Assembly (NCBI GenBank): GCA_033675265.1
Contig: JAUJYZ010001117.1
Location: forward strand, 434,001 to 498,000
Direction: 5' to 3'
DNA length: 64,000 bases
Origin: Actinostola sp. cb2023
Taxonomy: Eukaryota > Cnidaria > Anthozoa > Actiniaria > Actinostolidae
Part shown: positions 35,546 to 48,254 of the stretch, piece by piece
Layout of the letters: the number at the start of each line of letters is the position of its first letter
Position numbering within the stretch: the stretch's first letter is position 1
Notes under the pieces: model-generated
Told to the model about the DNA's origin: nothing
Database searches by the model: none
Seen by the model: the letters and a program-made list of their open reading frames with translations, nothing else
Made by a program: the position numbers and the translations under genes

Positions 35546-36147
35546 GGCCAAGTGAATGAAAGTCATAGATTTTCGTCCACCGCCCGCATGCACCGAAACT
35601 CGAAAGCTAGAGCTACCGCCGAAAACTTTCATTATTTACAAAAAAAATCATTATTTGCACAAAAAGGCACTTCATCACCCAAATGTAAGTTCCAAATCAT
35701 CCACACCAGAAAAGGAGACATTAGACAGCACTGACCTCAACACATCCACTTGGCATTTTTTTACCTCACACTGCACTCTTTCGTTGGGACAAATATTTAT
35801 AAACGCGCGGAAATTTATAGAAATCTGGATCACTTTGGCTTGCCGTTTTAAACTCCGCTCGATTTCGTTGGATTTTCAAAAACTTACCATTTTAGACAAG
35901 ATGCTTTCTTTGTTATTTATGACCTATAATATGATGGGTATTGGAAGGCTACAAATCGAGAAAAAAATATGTTTTGTTTTCAAAATAAAACGTTCGGCAC
36001 ATGAATATGCATTTCATTCACAACAACTGGTATGCATGCCTGCTGATTTTCAAAGTTTAAATTTTGAAAATCCAACAAAATCGAGTGGAGTTCATCTGTT
36101 TTCAAAATTGTCCGAACGCAAATCTATGACTTTCATTCTCTTGGCCT
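35546..36147. mobile_element. 602-bp palindromic element
   Basis: GGCCAAGTGAATGAAAGTCATAGATTT and its mirror AAATCTATGACTTTCATTCTCTTGGCC form the ends. Inner inverted segments (CTCCGCTCGATTTCGTTGGA and TCCAACAAAATCGAGTGGAG) continue the symmetry. The 197-codon ORF within it overlaps the arms and is considered spurious. It ends 16 bp from the stop codon of the next gene. Confidence 0.8.
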
Positions 36148-37008
36148 AATTATGGTATTGGATTTATATATCTACTGCTTTATTTTTGATAACAAATCGT
36201 CCGAAGACATTTCTTTCGATCGTTTCAGATGAGCTGAGATTGTTTAGCAAGAGGCGTTTTTTTTTTAGAACAACCGACTCATTCAGATAGAATTCCATCA
36301 AAACATTGAACATGTAATGAACTTCAAATGTTTGCTGACATGTACTTCTCAGACGTTGCAAGTTCTTTCTATTGTTTTCTGACTCTTGCGTACTTGTAGG
36401 CAAGGTGTAGGCTTGTAGGCAGAGGTCGATGTCGTGATAGGCACAGAGTGGTGACTTATGTGGATTTGTGCGACTGTGGAAACGATCACCTAAAATAAAG
36501 TGCTGCTTTGACCCAGATACTGGATGCTCTCCTTCCGTGAGGTCTTGTGGTGATTTATGGATTTCTTGTCCTGCCCTATATTCAGATGTTATTATATCTG
36601 GAACATTTAGATTCTGTTGATATAAGAGTCAGAGAAAAAAATGATAACTAAGCAAAAATGTGAGAACATTGATTAAAGTGAATATTAACAATACCACTTC
36701 GCCTTCGGGGAATAATTATTTAAGTATATATCTACTGCACAGGTCAAGTGTGAAAATCATTATAAAAGCTCAAATAATGTCTGTATTTCCAAAATTGTAA
36801 GTGGCAAGTCATTGTTATTCCTAATATAATGTTTTATTTAGACAAAGACTGACAATAATAATATTCATCATCATCAATCAATCAATGTTTATTATAAAAG
36901 CTATTTATGCCATTATTCTTAGTTGTTTAGTAGATGCTATACTAATTCCCTCTGATCCATGTTGCACTAATAATTATTATTAGAGTTTGATTCACATGCA
37001 GGTTTAAG

Positions 37009-39030
37009 TACCGTAAATGCTCGATTTAGCACACTTGGCGCTTATAATTGTTTTAGACCTCTAGCTAGGGGGAGGCGCTTATTCGAGGGGGGCGCTTATT
37101 GGAAGCAGGGCAATTATTTATTTTCTCAGATGATGAACTCAATGTTTTCTTATATACGGTACTGTAGCATACATATACAGTGAATAAAAATAGCAAACAT
37201 GTACCGTGCGGTACTTGGTAAACTGTATACTGGTACAGTACCGCCTAAAAGTATTGCAACAGCTAAGAACCGCAATTGCGTCGCAAAAAGACTTCTTAAA
37301 GAGAACCGCAATTTGCGGACGTTTGCGGTTTTCTCTTGCGCCTCGGCCATTATTCATAAAAACCGCAATTTGCGTTTCACGGCATAAGACAATAGAACGC
37401 AATAATACGCAAAATTAATTGATTCACCCGCAAAGATAATATATTCGTTTGAGTTGAAGCTCAAATGTGCAAGGATTCCACAACAAATCAGTCGATTATT
37501 CGAAAAAGATGAAAGCACTTTATGTTTTATATGTTTTGACGAACAAATTACGAACAAATTACGTCTGTCGTTCGCTGAAACGCGAAGTGATGACAAGTTT
37601 ATGAAAATTATTCACTGACAGCCGCTCTGATCGGTCTTTAGATTTGGAATTCATTAAGACATCTTAAAATTATACCTCATGAGGAACTAAAGTTAGGAGT
37701 ATGAAGATATCGAACTTGACTTTCTCAAGTTCGTGACCGGTTCGATCCGGTTCACGCTGCACGCGTGGCTGGTGTCACACAACACCAAACCAAACTAACA
37801 AGTATCTCTGAAAAAAGTGTTTGAGAAATGTTCAGATTCATCCAGATTCCAAATAAATGTTTTTCATTTGGTAATAAAGGCCTTTGAGCAAAAAGATTTA
37901 GGATCAAACAAGTCGTTTATGTGAATAATAATATTCTCAAGAACTCACTTCGTAATCGTAAACAAACATTTCACACCTTGAGCTTGGTTATGTTTGATAG
38001 TTTGATGAGTCGTTCTCTGGTCGTTTTGATTTACCAAATGAGCAAAAGTAACCGTATCTAATGTAAAAGTTCTTTTTGAAATACATTTTGTCGCATTTCA
38101 GAGTTTATCTGACTAGTTTGTATAAAGTTCCCAAGCTTCCCGTACATTCTCACGGGTTCAACACACCATGTGTCAATCAAACTGTCTACAATTCACCAAC
38201 ATCGTAAATCTCGGCATTTGTGTTTTCATAAATCACAGCGTTGTGTTTTAGAGATGAAACGTTTCAGGTTTCTAGCTGATTTAGTGATCGTTGACCGATC
38301 TACTAGTAACAGCTTGTTACTTTGGGCGAGTAAATGGACGGACTCGAATCCTGTGGAAAAAAACCTGCACGGTCACGGCAAGTCATACGTATGTTTTTCA
38401 CAGTCATTACAAAATCTATTTTAGAAGTTGCGATGTTTTATCCTCAGCCTACGACTATACCGGGAATTGCATGAGTTTCCGAGCATTACTACGAGTTGTT
38501 TGGTTGTTATTGTTGAAATGATTGAAAGTCTACATGTAACTGTAAGATCGTAGATCGACTAAAAACGCAAAGATAATTTATTCGCAATTCACGCAACTCG
38601 CACACGAACAATGAAAGCGCAAAAAGACTTCTAAAAGAAAGCGCAATTTGCGGTGTTCAGTTTTTAATGAGTTTGGACGCCATTTTGTTTTGCGGTTTTT
38701 TTTTGCGCCGCAAACCGGCCGCAAACCGCAAACCGCAAAATAAACGCAATTGCGGTTCTTGGCTGTTGCAATACTTTTAGGCGGTACTGTATACTGTAAA
38801 TATATGGTATTGACGGTATACTGTGTTTCTGTTTATTTATTTATCGGTAAAGTTTTATTTTATTAAATTAATACAAGAGAGTTGTTTCTGCATTTCTTTT
38901 AGGGGGAGGGGGCACTTATTGGAAGGAGGGGGGCGCTTATTGGAAGGGGGGCGCTTATAAAATTGCTAGACCTCTAGGGGGAGGTGCTTATTCAAGGGGG
39001 GCGCTTATTGGAAGCAGGGCATTTACAGTA
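37009..39030. mobile_element. Outer DNA element split by a nested transposon
   Basis: TACCGTAAATGC at 37009 and GCATTTACAGTA at 39019-39030 are inverted ends. Both flanks carry direct GGGGGGCGCTTATTGGAAG-type repeats (37080-37110 and 38900-39020). The element lies in intron 4 of the Cys/His-rich gene and is interrupted by the Tc1/mariner-type element at 37236-38789. Without that insert it would be about 470 bp. Confidence 0.6.
37236..38789. mobile_element. Tc1/mariner-type element, 1554 bp
   Basis: Ends CAGTACCGCCTAAAAGTATT and AATACTTTTAGGCGGTACTG are inverted repeats of about 45 bp (through GCAACAGC..AACCGCAATTGCG), flanked by TA on both sides. The interior has GC-poor sequence with AACCGCAA-type repeats near both ends. 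No intact transposase was found; short frames on the plus strand (38170-38521) are not recognisable. Confidence 0.75.
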
Positions 39031-40694
39031 TTCATCACTTTATTGAAATTGTTATTTATAAATATTGGTGTTGACTATTCATTGTTGACATTTGTTTATT
39101 GTTGTTACTTGGTATTAATCTATTTCATTGATATTCAGTATTTATGAAACATCATTCTCTAAACAATAATTGCAAAATTGTTATGAAGCTAACAGCACAT
39201 AGACAGCTAAGACCAAGTGAATGCTTAGGAGGGCGTAGCATATTATTATCACAAAAAATTAATGTGGTTTGGGTTTGACATTGCTTCCCTTTTTAAAACA
39301 GAATCATTGTCATCCACATAAAATTGATATATTTTTCCCCTAGACTTTCCTTATGGTCTTAGATTGTATGATGTTAGATATGATTTCCAGTCTGACAATG
39401 ATTATAAAATGTAAATTACTAAGGTATTTAAATATCAAAATGAATGTCACTCACTGCTATTAAATTTGATGAATAAATTTGATTTGATTTTACAAAAATA
39501 TAGTAATTGTTACTAAATTAATCTGTATTATTACTTACAGCACTTGGTAATTTGTCAAGAGTTGGCCTTTCAAAACAGCCACAGTTTTCACCCCAAGAGC
39601 TTCTTTGCCAGTTCCTTATCGCGAAGCTCCAAATGTCTTGCCAAGCCACATGGAGAGTCACAAATAAATGTGGTGGGAGTATACTTCATGGATAAATAAA
39701 GGTCAGCTGCATCCCTCACCGATTCAGTTAGTGCCAGTGGCTTTGTGCACTAACAGAAAAAAAACTTTACTAAAATGTTGTTTAAATAAGATAAGTTGCT
39801 TTTTTACTTACACCATGACGGCAAACTAAATGGTAGAATCCACCAGTGCAGCCATTCGGGCGGTTATAGCCATGACATGGACATAATCCCACAAGCATTG
39901 AAGAATACAATTTTTGAATGTCAGTAATCATCTTTGCCTAGAGAGCATGGAAATAAACCTTTTAAAATCAGACTGCTGTTATTAACTTTATTATTATAAT
40001 AGTCACCAAAGCTGTTTATTTGCGGGTTCATTTTCACTGCAGCTGATAATCCGAAATCAGAACTGATTATTACCAAATTTTATGTACTAGCTGCTACTAG
40101 CTCACAACAAAATATGATAGATATAATCCACAAACCTTTGATTTTCCACTATATACAATACCACAGGTCTTACAAACATCTACTAGGTTTTCTTGACTCA
40201 TTTTATCAATTGTGCTCATATCAACACCACCTTTTGATACAAGCTGGTGTAACATAGCAGGATCACCTGTTAGTAACAATAGCATTATTTTCTATTATTA
40301 AAAATATATAAAATGTGTTAACAAATTTATATAATTCACTACTTTCACATGACCCATAATACACTTTGTTTGTCCCCCAAGTTTTGCATATACTATTGTT
40401 TTCAATGTCACTTCATGGTAAGACTGCATGTTCCCAAGAGAAATTGAAAATAATAGCTTATGCAAAATGTGGGGAGCAAACAAAGTGTATTATGGATGAT
40501 GTGAAAGTAGTGAATAAATCTGCATTGATTCATTGTTGGCATGCACATGAACACTAAATAAGCAATATAATATCATTATAATTATAATTTGATAGTATTT
40601 TCTAACCATCTGGTTGTGAATTTTCATTGAGATATACACTTTTCTTTTGTAGCTCTGTATTGTACAGCTTTTGACCAACTACAGCTGGAGCCAT

Positions 40695-40853
40695 GATCGG
40701 AGGAAACTCTGATACAGCCACTTCAAACTTGTCAAGAGATCTTGTGAGGACTGTTCATCGGCAGAAATATGTGACATTTTGCGACTGACAGCGGTGCTTC
40801 TTTGTAGAGCGCGCGCATGCGTATTAATTAGTGCAAACAAGTCTTGATTCAAT
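40695..40853. promoter_or_regulatory. 159-bp bidirectional promoter region
   Basis: It separates the start codons of two head-to-head genes. It contains GAGCGCGCGCATGCG, a CpG-rich core in an AT-rich setting, and no clear TATA box. Shared promoter use is inferred from spacing alone. Confidence 0.5.
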
Positions 40854-43033
40854 ATGGCGGGTCGTTCAAAACGAGTTGAGCGTTCCGAAGGATATTATCG
40901 GGACCTAAATCGGCTCACAACAAGTACTTTTCTGGGCACCAGACGAAGGAGTAAAAACCTAAAGGGAAGTTTCCAAGTGGAGAGAATAATCTCTTCAAGG
41001 AAAGGCAAACACGTAAGTACATTTAACTTACACTTACAGGTTAAATAGAGAATGATTTAGAACTATGATTTTTAAAATCCTACGTAGATACGATGACTTC
41101 AGAGCTTGATCTCACCAGTTGGAAGTCCGGAACATACATGTATAGGCTTAATTTAGCAGCTAATCTTTTGATCAAAATTAGTTTTAAGCTTAACTTATAA
41201 GCTTATACGTAAAAAAATAAAAGAGAACTTTTAAGTTCAATAAGCAAACTGCTGGATATTTTTGTTTTTCAGGAAAGAGAGTATTTACTCAAATGGCAAG
41301 GCTGGCCGATGACCTCTTGCTCATGGGAGCCTACCAGCAATTTGAGCAAAGAAATGATTAAGTAAGTTATGTTTGTTTGTTTAAATTAAAAATCATGAAA
41401 TTTAAATGTTTTTGATTAACAATCGAAGAACAATTATTGTTTGATATTTTATTAGACTACATTTTATATGTAATGATTGTTATATAACATTGGACTTAAG
41501 GTAAGCCTGAGGAGTCTAATATGTATATTGTTCTTAAATATATTAAGGATATAAATTTCTTAAATATAAGGATATAAATTTCTTAAATATATTAAGGATA
41601 TAAATTTCTTAAATATAAGGATATAAATTTCTTAAATATAAGGATATAAATTTCTTAAATATATTAAGGATATAAATTTCTTAAATATAAGGATATAAAT
41701 TTCTTAAATATAAGGATATAAATTTCTTAAATATATTAAGGATATAAATTTCTTAAATATAAGGATATAAAAATTCTTAAAAATATATTAAGGATATAAA
41801 TTTCTTAAATATAAGGATATAAATTTCTTAAATATAAGGATATAAATTTCTTAAATATATTAAGGATATAAATTTCTTAAATATAAGGATATACATTTCT
41901 TAAATATAAGGATATAAATTTCTTAAATATAAGGATATAAATTTCTTAAATATAAGGATATAAATTTCTTAAATATATTAAGGATATAAATTTCTTAAAT
42001 ATAAGGATATAAATTTCTTAAATATATTAAGGATATAAATTTCTTAAATATAAGGATATAAATTTCTTAAATATAAGGATATAAATTTCTTAAATATATT
42101 AAGGATATAAATTTCTTAAATATAAGGATATACATTTCTTAAATATAAGGATATAAATTTCTTAAATATAAGGATATAATTTTTTTTAAATATAAGGATT
42201 ATCATATACCACACAAGTGAATAGTGCTTTTCGTGCTGTGATTGGTTATTCAAACTAGGGATACCTCTTGGCTACCTCTGAGCAAAACAAGATGGTGTCA
42301 CATTTCACAAGCGTGTCTTTTTCTTCTTGAAAATATATTTTATATACTTGGCTGGCTATTCACTTGTGTGGTATATATAGTAAAAACAATTATTATTATT
42401 CTGGATCCCCTCAGTGTCAATGAGTAACTAGTGGTAGATATTTACATGTACCTCACCGCTCGAAGACTCGCAGCTCAGTAAATATCCACCACTACTCACC
42501 TCCACTTCGGGGAATAAATAAATTTCCTAAATATAAGGATATAAATATTACTCTTGAAAGTATAATGATATTAATTTCTTCTAATTTACTCTTTCAGAAA
42601 TTATGAATGTTGTACACCTACACCCAGTCCAGAAAGGGTTGAGGACTTTTCAGAAAAGTTCACTGACGCAGTGCTCTCAAGGTTAAGGTCAAAGAGCATG
42701 GATGCAAAAGTCAGCATATACCTCGACCATGACATTTACCGATATGCATTTAAGAACAAGGGTAGAGCTGCTCAGAATGTCCCAGGTTCTATTCTCTTGG
42801 AGAAAGAAGATTTTGGTAAATTATTCCTGTCTCCACAGTGGTGGTATGCCTTTGATTGCCATGGCCAGGGCCACGCCATCCACTTCCCCATTAGGGCTAA
42901 ATGCATTTTAAGACGATCACCGAGGAAATATGGTAGGGTTAAAGGCAACTTAACCTTGCTACCTCAGAAGCCTGTGGAAATCATTTCATTTTACATTGCT
43001 AGGTGTCAAAGGAGTATAGAAAATATTGCGTAA
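40854..43033 (+). CDS. Chromodomain protein, 3 exons, 227 aa
   Basis: Exons 40854-41012, 41273-41361 and 42598-43033 join in phase at GT-AG sites (684 nt with stop). The N-terminal 35 residues are basic. A chromodomain spans the first junction: FQVERIISSRKGKH, then EREYLLKWQGWPMTSCSWEP, then NLSKEMIK. The aromatic positions expected for a methyl-lysine cage (Phe of FQVE, Trp of KWQGW, Trp of CSWEP) are present. The C-terminal ~130 residues (LSPQWWYAFDCHGQGHAIHF and a basic RRSPRKYGRVKG stretch) match nothing I know. It has only one chromodomain and no chromoshadow domain that I can see. A chromatin-reading role by binding methylated histone tails is family knowledge. It could also be a relative of chromo-domain proteins carried by transposons. 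Confidence 0.85.
41530..42200. repeat. Minisatellite GGATATAAATTTCTTAAATATA in chromodomain intron 2
   Basis: Two unit lengths alternate: a 23-bp form and a 26-bp form with ATATATTAAGG at the junction. There are roughly 27 copies with few mismatches, which suggests recent expansion. A single isolated unit lies at 42522-42545. Confidence 0.92.
42204..42376. mobile_element. 173-bp palindromic MITE
   Basis: ATATACCACACAAGTGAATAGTG on the left is mirrored by CTATTCACTTGTGTGGTATAT on the right, inside chromodomain intron 2 and next to the minisatellite. Confidence 0.75.
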
Positions 43034-44703
43034 ATCAGGGTTCAATAAATATTGACTAATACCGTATTCACTCATAGACAGGCCACACCTTTTTACCTAA
43101 CATTTTCATCAAAAATGGGGATTCTGCTTTTCTAAGAAAATGAAGCTACTAATGCAGAACAATTTGTTTTGTTTTTCAAAATTTGAACTTCTAAACTTGG
43201 GGCGTGCCTTATCTAGGAGTGCAGCTTACATATGTATCTATGAGTGAATACGGTTGGCTGTAATTGGACACCTGTAATCGGACAGACATGTGAGCCAATT
43301 ATTTTACTGATTTCAGATAAATCCACCAATCACTGAATTAATACACTATAACAACAACAACCAACTTTCTACAAGTTCAGGCTTTTTCCAAAGATGTAGG
43401 AATTTTTCACTTTTTGATTATAATTGGTTGCATGGTCTTATCACTTGTATAAATACAAACCAAATTGGACTCCACTAAGCAAGTCCTATTACCATGATTA
43501 GTTCTACCTTCCAGGGTCAGGTTTGGAAAATATTTGTTGAAATCTTAATATTTTCTACACTCCTTTAACTTAATACTAAATGAGAATAGTAGCAATATAC
43601 AGCTATTTAAAATAAAAGTTGTCAAGTGTGAGTATTCGGTATTCGCAAGACATTTTTTTGAAATACATGTAGCTGTATTTGCTTATGGCTTATCAAACTC
43701 TTCCTTCAATCTTCAGCGGGATGGGATAAAAAGGAGCCTCTGTCTAGCAAGGTACTGTATTGTACAAACTCATTAATATTCATGAGCATTTGGTCCAACC
43801 AGGTTTGACGTCCAATAAGTCACATGCATGATAACGACTGATTCCTGTAACACAGGCCATGCAAAGGTCTCAATTAGTCGGATCATTGACCTTTGCATAG
43901 CACCAACAAACCGTTTTGAGAATCCTTACGGCTTCCTACTTATGAATGCAAGACTTCTCTCGAATGTGGGATGTGTTGAGCTGTGTCCTGTGTGTGACAG
44001 TGACATCAAAAGTACCATTACAAGGGGGATGTTTTGTATTTTTTTTGCATTATTTGCTTAGAATTATGTAATACTGTTTGAGATAAAGGTAAATTGGGAT
44101 AGAGTTTGATAAGTCAGTTTAATAAGTCAAGACTAGAAAAGCTAAGAGAATAGACTTTTTTACCAATACGGCGGCCATTTTGGATTCTATTGTTTTGGCT
44201 GAAACATTATGGGATGCCCAGGGTGCAAATGACCCAAAAACTGTAGAGAGTGGAGTCGCGCCAATATATTATTTTTCTATTTCACTCTAGCCATAGTGTT
44301 GTATGGCTTAATATCTACATGTGTTGTGTATTGTTGTATAATTTTGTACAAATCCATTGCTTTAAATTAGGTTTTTGTAGTTTTTCCAGACCAAATCTTA
44401 CCAAATGGTTACTAGCTTGCACCCTGGGCATCCCATAATTTCTCCATAATTCAAGATGGCCGCCGTATCGGTAAAAAGGTCCATTGCTACTGCATGACAC
44501 TCTGAACTCTTAAAAGTGTTATATAATTTGAACTTGTGCCTGTTTTGTATTCGGGTGGATGGTGGATATAGATACTCACTGTGGGCTCGTATCTATAATC
44601 CACTGATACAAAATGACCACTTGTTTTACAAACATTGCATATAATATTTACAAACCATTTTCAATACTCATAGTCAGCAAAGTGGGAAGCAATACTTCAA
44701 AAA
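43034..44703. other. Spacer with a 330-bp MITE and a dispersed repeat
   Basis: 44155-44481 is a MITE with arms TTTTTACCAATACGGCGGCC and GGCCGCCGTATCGGTAAAAA (one gap) and an inner CATCCCATAAT/ATTATGGGATG pair. About 43826-44000 is similar to about 46195-46390 (TCTCAATTAGTC..GATCATTGACCTTTG and the diverged copy), a dispersed repeat. Otherwise no gene is seen. Confidence 0.65.
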
Positions 44704-47512
44704 TCATATGATACTTTTTAAGAGTTCAGAGCATAGCAGTTCTCTTAGCTTTTCTAGTCTTCTTATCTTTGTCTTAACACCAAGAACCCTAAGCTTGGTT
44801 TTTACCTCTGTAATACTAAGAGAATCAACAGATATAATCTCAGCGCTATCCTCTCTTGGTACAACCCCTAGTCTTAGCCGCTTCCTTCGTTGCTCGAATA
44901 TGTCTTTTGTCCAGTAATCATTGTTCTTTTTTTCATATTTGTTTGGCTCTCTTTCAAAAGACTGCAAACGATCGATCCTTTTCAATGCTTGGAGGGATTC
45001 AAGGCAAGCATCGTGTTTGTTAGACTTATTGTGGTATATTGTTCTAACAATGTCATTAATTTTCTCAATGCCTTGGCCAGTAAAACGCTTAAGACCATTG
45101 TTGTCCTTGAGGAAGTGTGGCACATGATAACATAGAATATGCATATATGGAGTGATTCTGCTTTTTCCATACCCACTCTCTTCATCTCCAAGTGAAAGAC
45201 AGAGCCTCACCCATTCTGTAGCCTTACTGAAAAAGGTGCTTTTCATTTCTTGAGTGGGAGCCCATTCACTTAAGATATCATACAAAATCTTGAAGTCCTG
45301 CCATATTTTTGTTACTGTTTGGCAATTTTCTTTACCAGCTAGCACTCCATCTAGTTTCCTGGGAAGGTTTGCCAGTACTTTCTTTTTGTGCCCTCCTACC
45401 ATGCTGGACCATTCATAATGTCCACTAAGTTTTTGGTCACCATTTTTGGTTTGCCATACCGAGAATGCTACACCACACTCACAGATAGATTTCACTAAGC
45501 TAGAAAGGTGTATTCTAGTCCCTGATGGCGGATCAACAGCATCAGTAGTATCCCATTCGATGCAAGCATGTATCAGATTTCTTTCCAGTATGTCTGTTAT
45601 CCTGAGGAACAAATGCAGTTCATCTATCCTGACATTTTCAACTGGAATATATAGAAGTGGTTGATAGAGACATCCATAGTTGTTTGCACTAGCTTTGCAA
45701 GCATTTTCTTTCATCTCATTTAGTGTTCTGGCCATTCCCTCTTCCCAGTAGTGATTTTCTGGCTTTGACATGTCCCATCTGTCAGATTTAGGTATTTTAC
45801 AATATATACATGCATACGTGGAATTTGCAGCATTCATTCCCAGCACTAAAAGTAAAAACTTGTAATCTCCAGACAAGAAGAACTCCAAGGGGATTTCTTG
45901 TCCTTTGACATTGATGCTCTTTGCTGCAACTAGCTCATTTATTTCTTTAAAGACTTCACTGCAGGTTACTTTTAGGACATTGTAGCTTTCTTTTCCAGAC
46001 ACAACTGCAAAAACATGGTTTCCTGGGTGGTTTTGTAAAGAAATTAAAAGGATAATATTATTATATTTATTTATACTGTATTTCTAAAACTCATCAATAA
46101 TTCATGAGCTATCAGACCAATAGAGATATTATTGTCCATTTGGTCAGGTGCATATACCTTTATACCCGATACAGACACTGATGAATAAAATATCAGTATC
46201 TATATCAGATCTGCGGGTACACAGACCACTTGCACAAAGTCTCAATAATTGTCAGATCATTGACTTTGTGTAGTACCAACATAAGTTCTGAAAGCCCCTC
46301 ATGACATCCTAGTCACAAGTTCAAAATATATTTCCAATGTGGAACAAGTTGTGACGTTCAGTGCGCATGATCGCAATGTCACACATATATTCATACATTC
46401 ATTAGTCAGTAGTCAGTCATTCATTATGTCTCCCCGATTAGTCTTGGCACTTGTGCCAAACTAGAAGTTTTGAGACTTTAATAAAGTTATTATTATTATT
46501 ATTAAAAAGGGTTTATTAGTATGCTGTATATAGAAAATACTGATTAGTTATAGAAACTCACTCTATGGAATATAGAGTATGTGAAATACTGAGACGGGAT
46601 TGGCTGAGTGGATGTGATCATATTCTAATGAGAAATAAAGCCTCAGCCAAGTTTACATAAAGGACAGTTTCACAACTGACCCAACTTACGCTGGGATTTG
46701 AGTTGCTTTAATTAGTCACAGAGTCAATGACCAGGGCTTACCATAAGCTGACATGATTGATTCCTCATCACCAAGCAAAGAGAATGACAGTACTACAAAA
46801 CTGGCGATCCTAGACATTTTGGCTCCATCACCACCAATTCTAACCTTTGCTTCTGTAATTTCATGTTCTTTAGCCATTTTCTGTAAAATGAGACAAAACA
46901 AGATTAATTTTGTAAATATAAATCAGCTGTTATATACACCCATTACCACTCCAAAGGCTACTAAGGTTGTACTAACCTGCTCTAGCTGGTATGTAAGTTC
47001 TTCTTTAAAACTCATTTGAACTCCAGGTTCATATCCAGGCGTTCTTGTTATATGAAGCAGGTTGTTAATATTGTTTCTACACTGGCGGACTAAATAGCTC
47101 CTTTCCAGACCAGCTACTCTCATCGTCAGTTCATGGTAAGCTGCATCACTTATGCAAAAGCGGTCCATTATAAATAATACAGCTCTGATTTTATCTTTGT
47201 CATCCTCGCATAAGCTATTAAATACCGATTTTTGTCCTTGTTGATTTTTGTCTAACTGAATCTGCACTGTTCCCTCTCTGTCTAGTAATGACAACACATC
47301 TAGTTTTAGACCAAAAGACTCTACAAACCAAAGCGCCTTTTCAACATTGGTTGTAAGTTCCTTTATTTTTCTGATTTTTTGTCGAGGTCCAACCTCAGAT
47401 AACTTTTTACCATTATTTCTAAGGTCTTCATCTATTAGTTTGTCTTCTATAAAATCAATGTACTCTTTGAGCTTGATATTTTCCTGGAGAGAATCTTCTA
47501 ACTCTATTTCTA
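44704..47512 (-). pseudogene. Transposase-like gene, 3' part (exons after the CACTA insertion)
   Basis: Exons 47512-46977, 46880-46742 and 46004-44704 join in phase and stay open to the TGA at 44704 (about 658 codons). In order: the end of a coiled coil (EIELEDSLQENIKLKEYIDF), VGPRQKIRKIKEL, AYHELTM, RQCRNNINNL, KVRIGGDGAKMSR (candidate first acidic residue), LSGDYKFLLLV (second), ACIYCK (CxxC), VRIDELHLFLRITD, PYMHILCYHVPHFL, TGQGIEKINDIVR (candidate Glu), and a SAP-like tail (LSITEVKTKLRVLGVKTKIR). The D-D-CxxC-E order suggests an RNase-H-fold transposase; that is inference. The family is multicopy in cnidarians and sponges as I remember it. The part is intact but lacks its own start because the N-terminus lies 15 kb away. 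Confidence 0.75.
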
Positions 47513-47526
47513 CACTGCGTGAAAAG
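47513..47526 (+). repeat. CACTA element left terminal inverted repeat
   Basis: CACTGCGTGAAAAG, preceded by CTA. It is the exact reverse complement of 62624-62637. Confidence 0.93.
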
Positions 47527-47690
47527 GGATGTGTCATGGAGTGTCCGGCAATTTTATTTTTCCGGATACTTAAGGAATACGGGATGGATTTTTTAAGTGT
47601 CAGGATTCTTCGAGTGTCATGGAGTATCAAGTACCGAATACCTAGCGTCTTGAAGTATCATGGAGTGTCAAAGGCCTGACACCATAAACA
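47527..47690. repeat. Left subterminal repeats, GTGTCATGGAGTGTC
   Basis: The motif occurs three times (about 47530, 47617 and 47655) with one or two changes. An inverted copy GACACTCCATGACAC lies near the other end at about 62517. In CACTA elements such subterminal repeats are transposase-binding sites; here that is inferred. Confidence 0.65.
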
Positions 47691-48254
47691 ACACGTGCCA
47701 GGGCGTATACTGGGGCCACGCATAGTATCAGGGTTTCATAAACTAACTGCGAAAAAATATATATTCGATATAAAATGTTCTTTCTGGTGCCGTACACTTC
47801 TCTAACAACTTAATTGCTAATTTTCCTGGTTATGATAAATATATGAGTTATCGCTCCCCCCCAAAAATAGTACTGGGATTTGAATTACTATTAATATTTT
47901 CGATTATAAAAACAAACATGCATACTTCTCGACTTTCTCATTCTTCGTTTTTACGAGCCGCAGCCCGTTGACAACCATAGCCGTTTCCAATCAGTGTGGA
48001 ATATATAGTAAACAGTACCTGCATTGCGTGGTTTAGCAATACACATCTAACAAACATTGCCGTAAGTAAAGAATGAAACTTTATTTTTTTACTGCATACT
48101 CGGAGTAAAATGTAGCACAGGCTGACCTTCAAATTGAACTAATAATACCGAGCATGGCAATATTGGCATCGGAGATGATATAGGTGCAAAAAAACTTTCA
48201 TTTTCTGAAGGAAAAATATTTATTTAATATATTTTGATTTGAAAAAATAAATCC

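Larger units (their letters stand above)
36164..40694 (-). pseudogene. Cys/His-rich gene resembling HMGXB3 C-terminal region, one frameshift
   Basis: Five exons on the minus strand: 40694-40607, 40266-40136, 39937-39812, 39749-39539 and 36613-36164. All are GT-AG and in phase except exon 4, which is one base too long (211 nt). An extra T in CTCTTGGGG near 39608 turns KLWGENCGCFE into a stop. Corrected, it would be about 334 aa. Visible blocks are CKTCGIVYSG, then VGLCPCHGYNRPNGCTGGFY, then HLVCRHG (a dense Cys/His set), ESVRDAADLYLS, TFICDSPCGLARH, and RFHSRTNPHKSPLCAYHD in exon 5. From memory this order resembles the C-terminus of HMGXB3-type proteins and multicopy transposon-linked Cys-cluster proteins; its function is unknown. 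Everything but the one base is intact, so an assembly error or a very young lesion is possible. Confidence 0.65.

Noticed and set aside
35556..36149. 197-codon plus-strand ORF.
   Set aside because: It fills a palindromic element from arm to arm, has no family resemblance and is best explained by the repeat.
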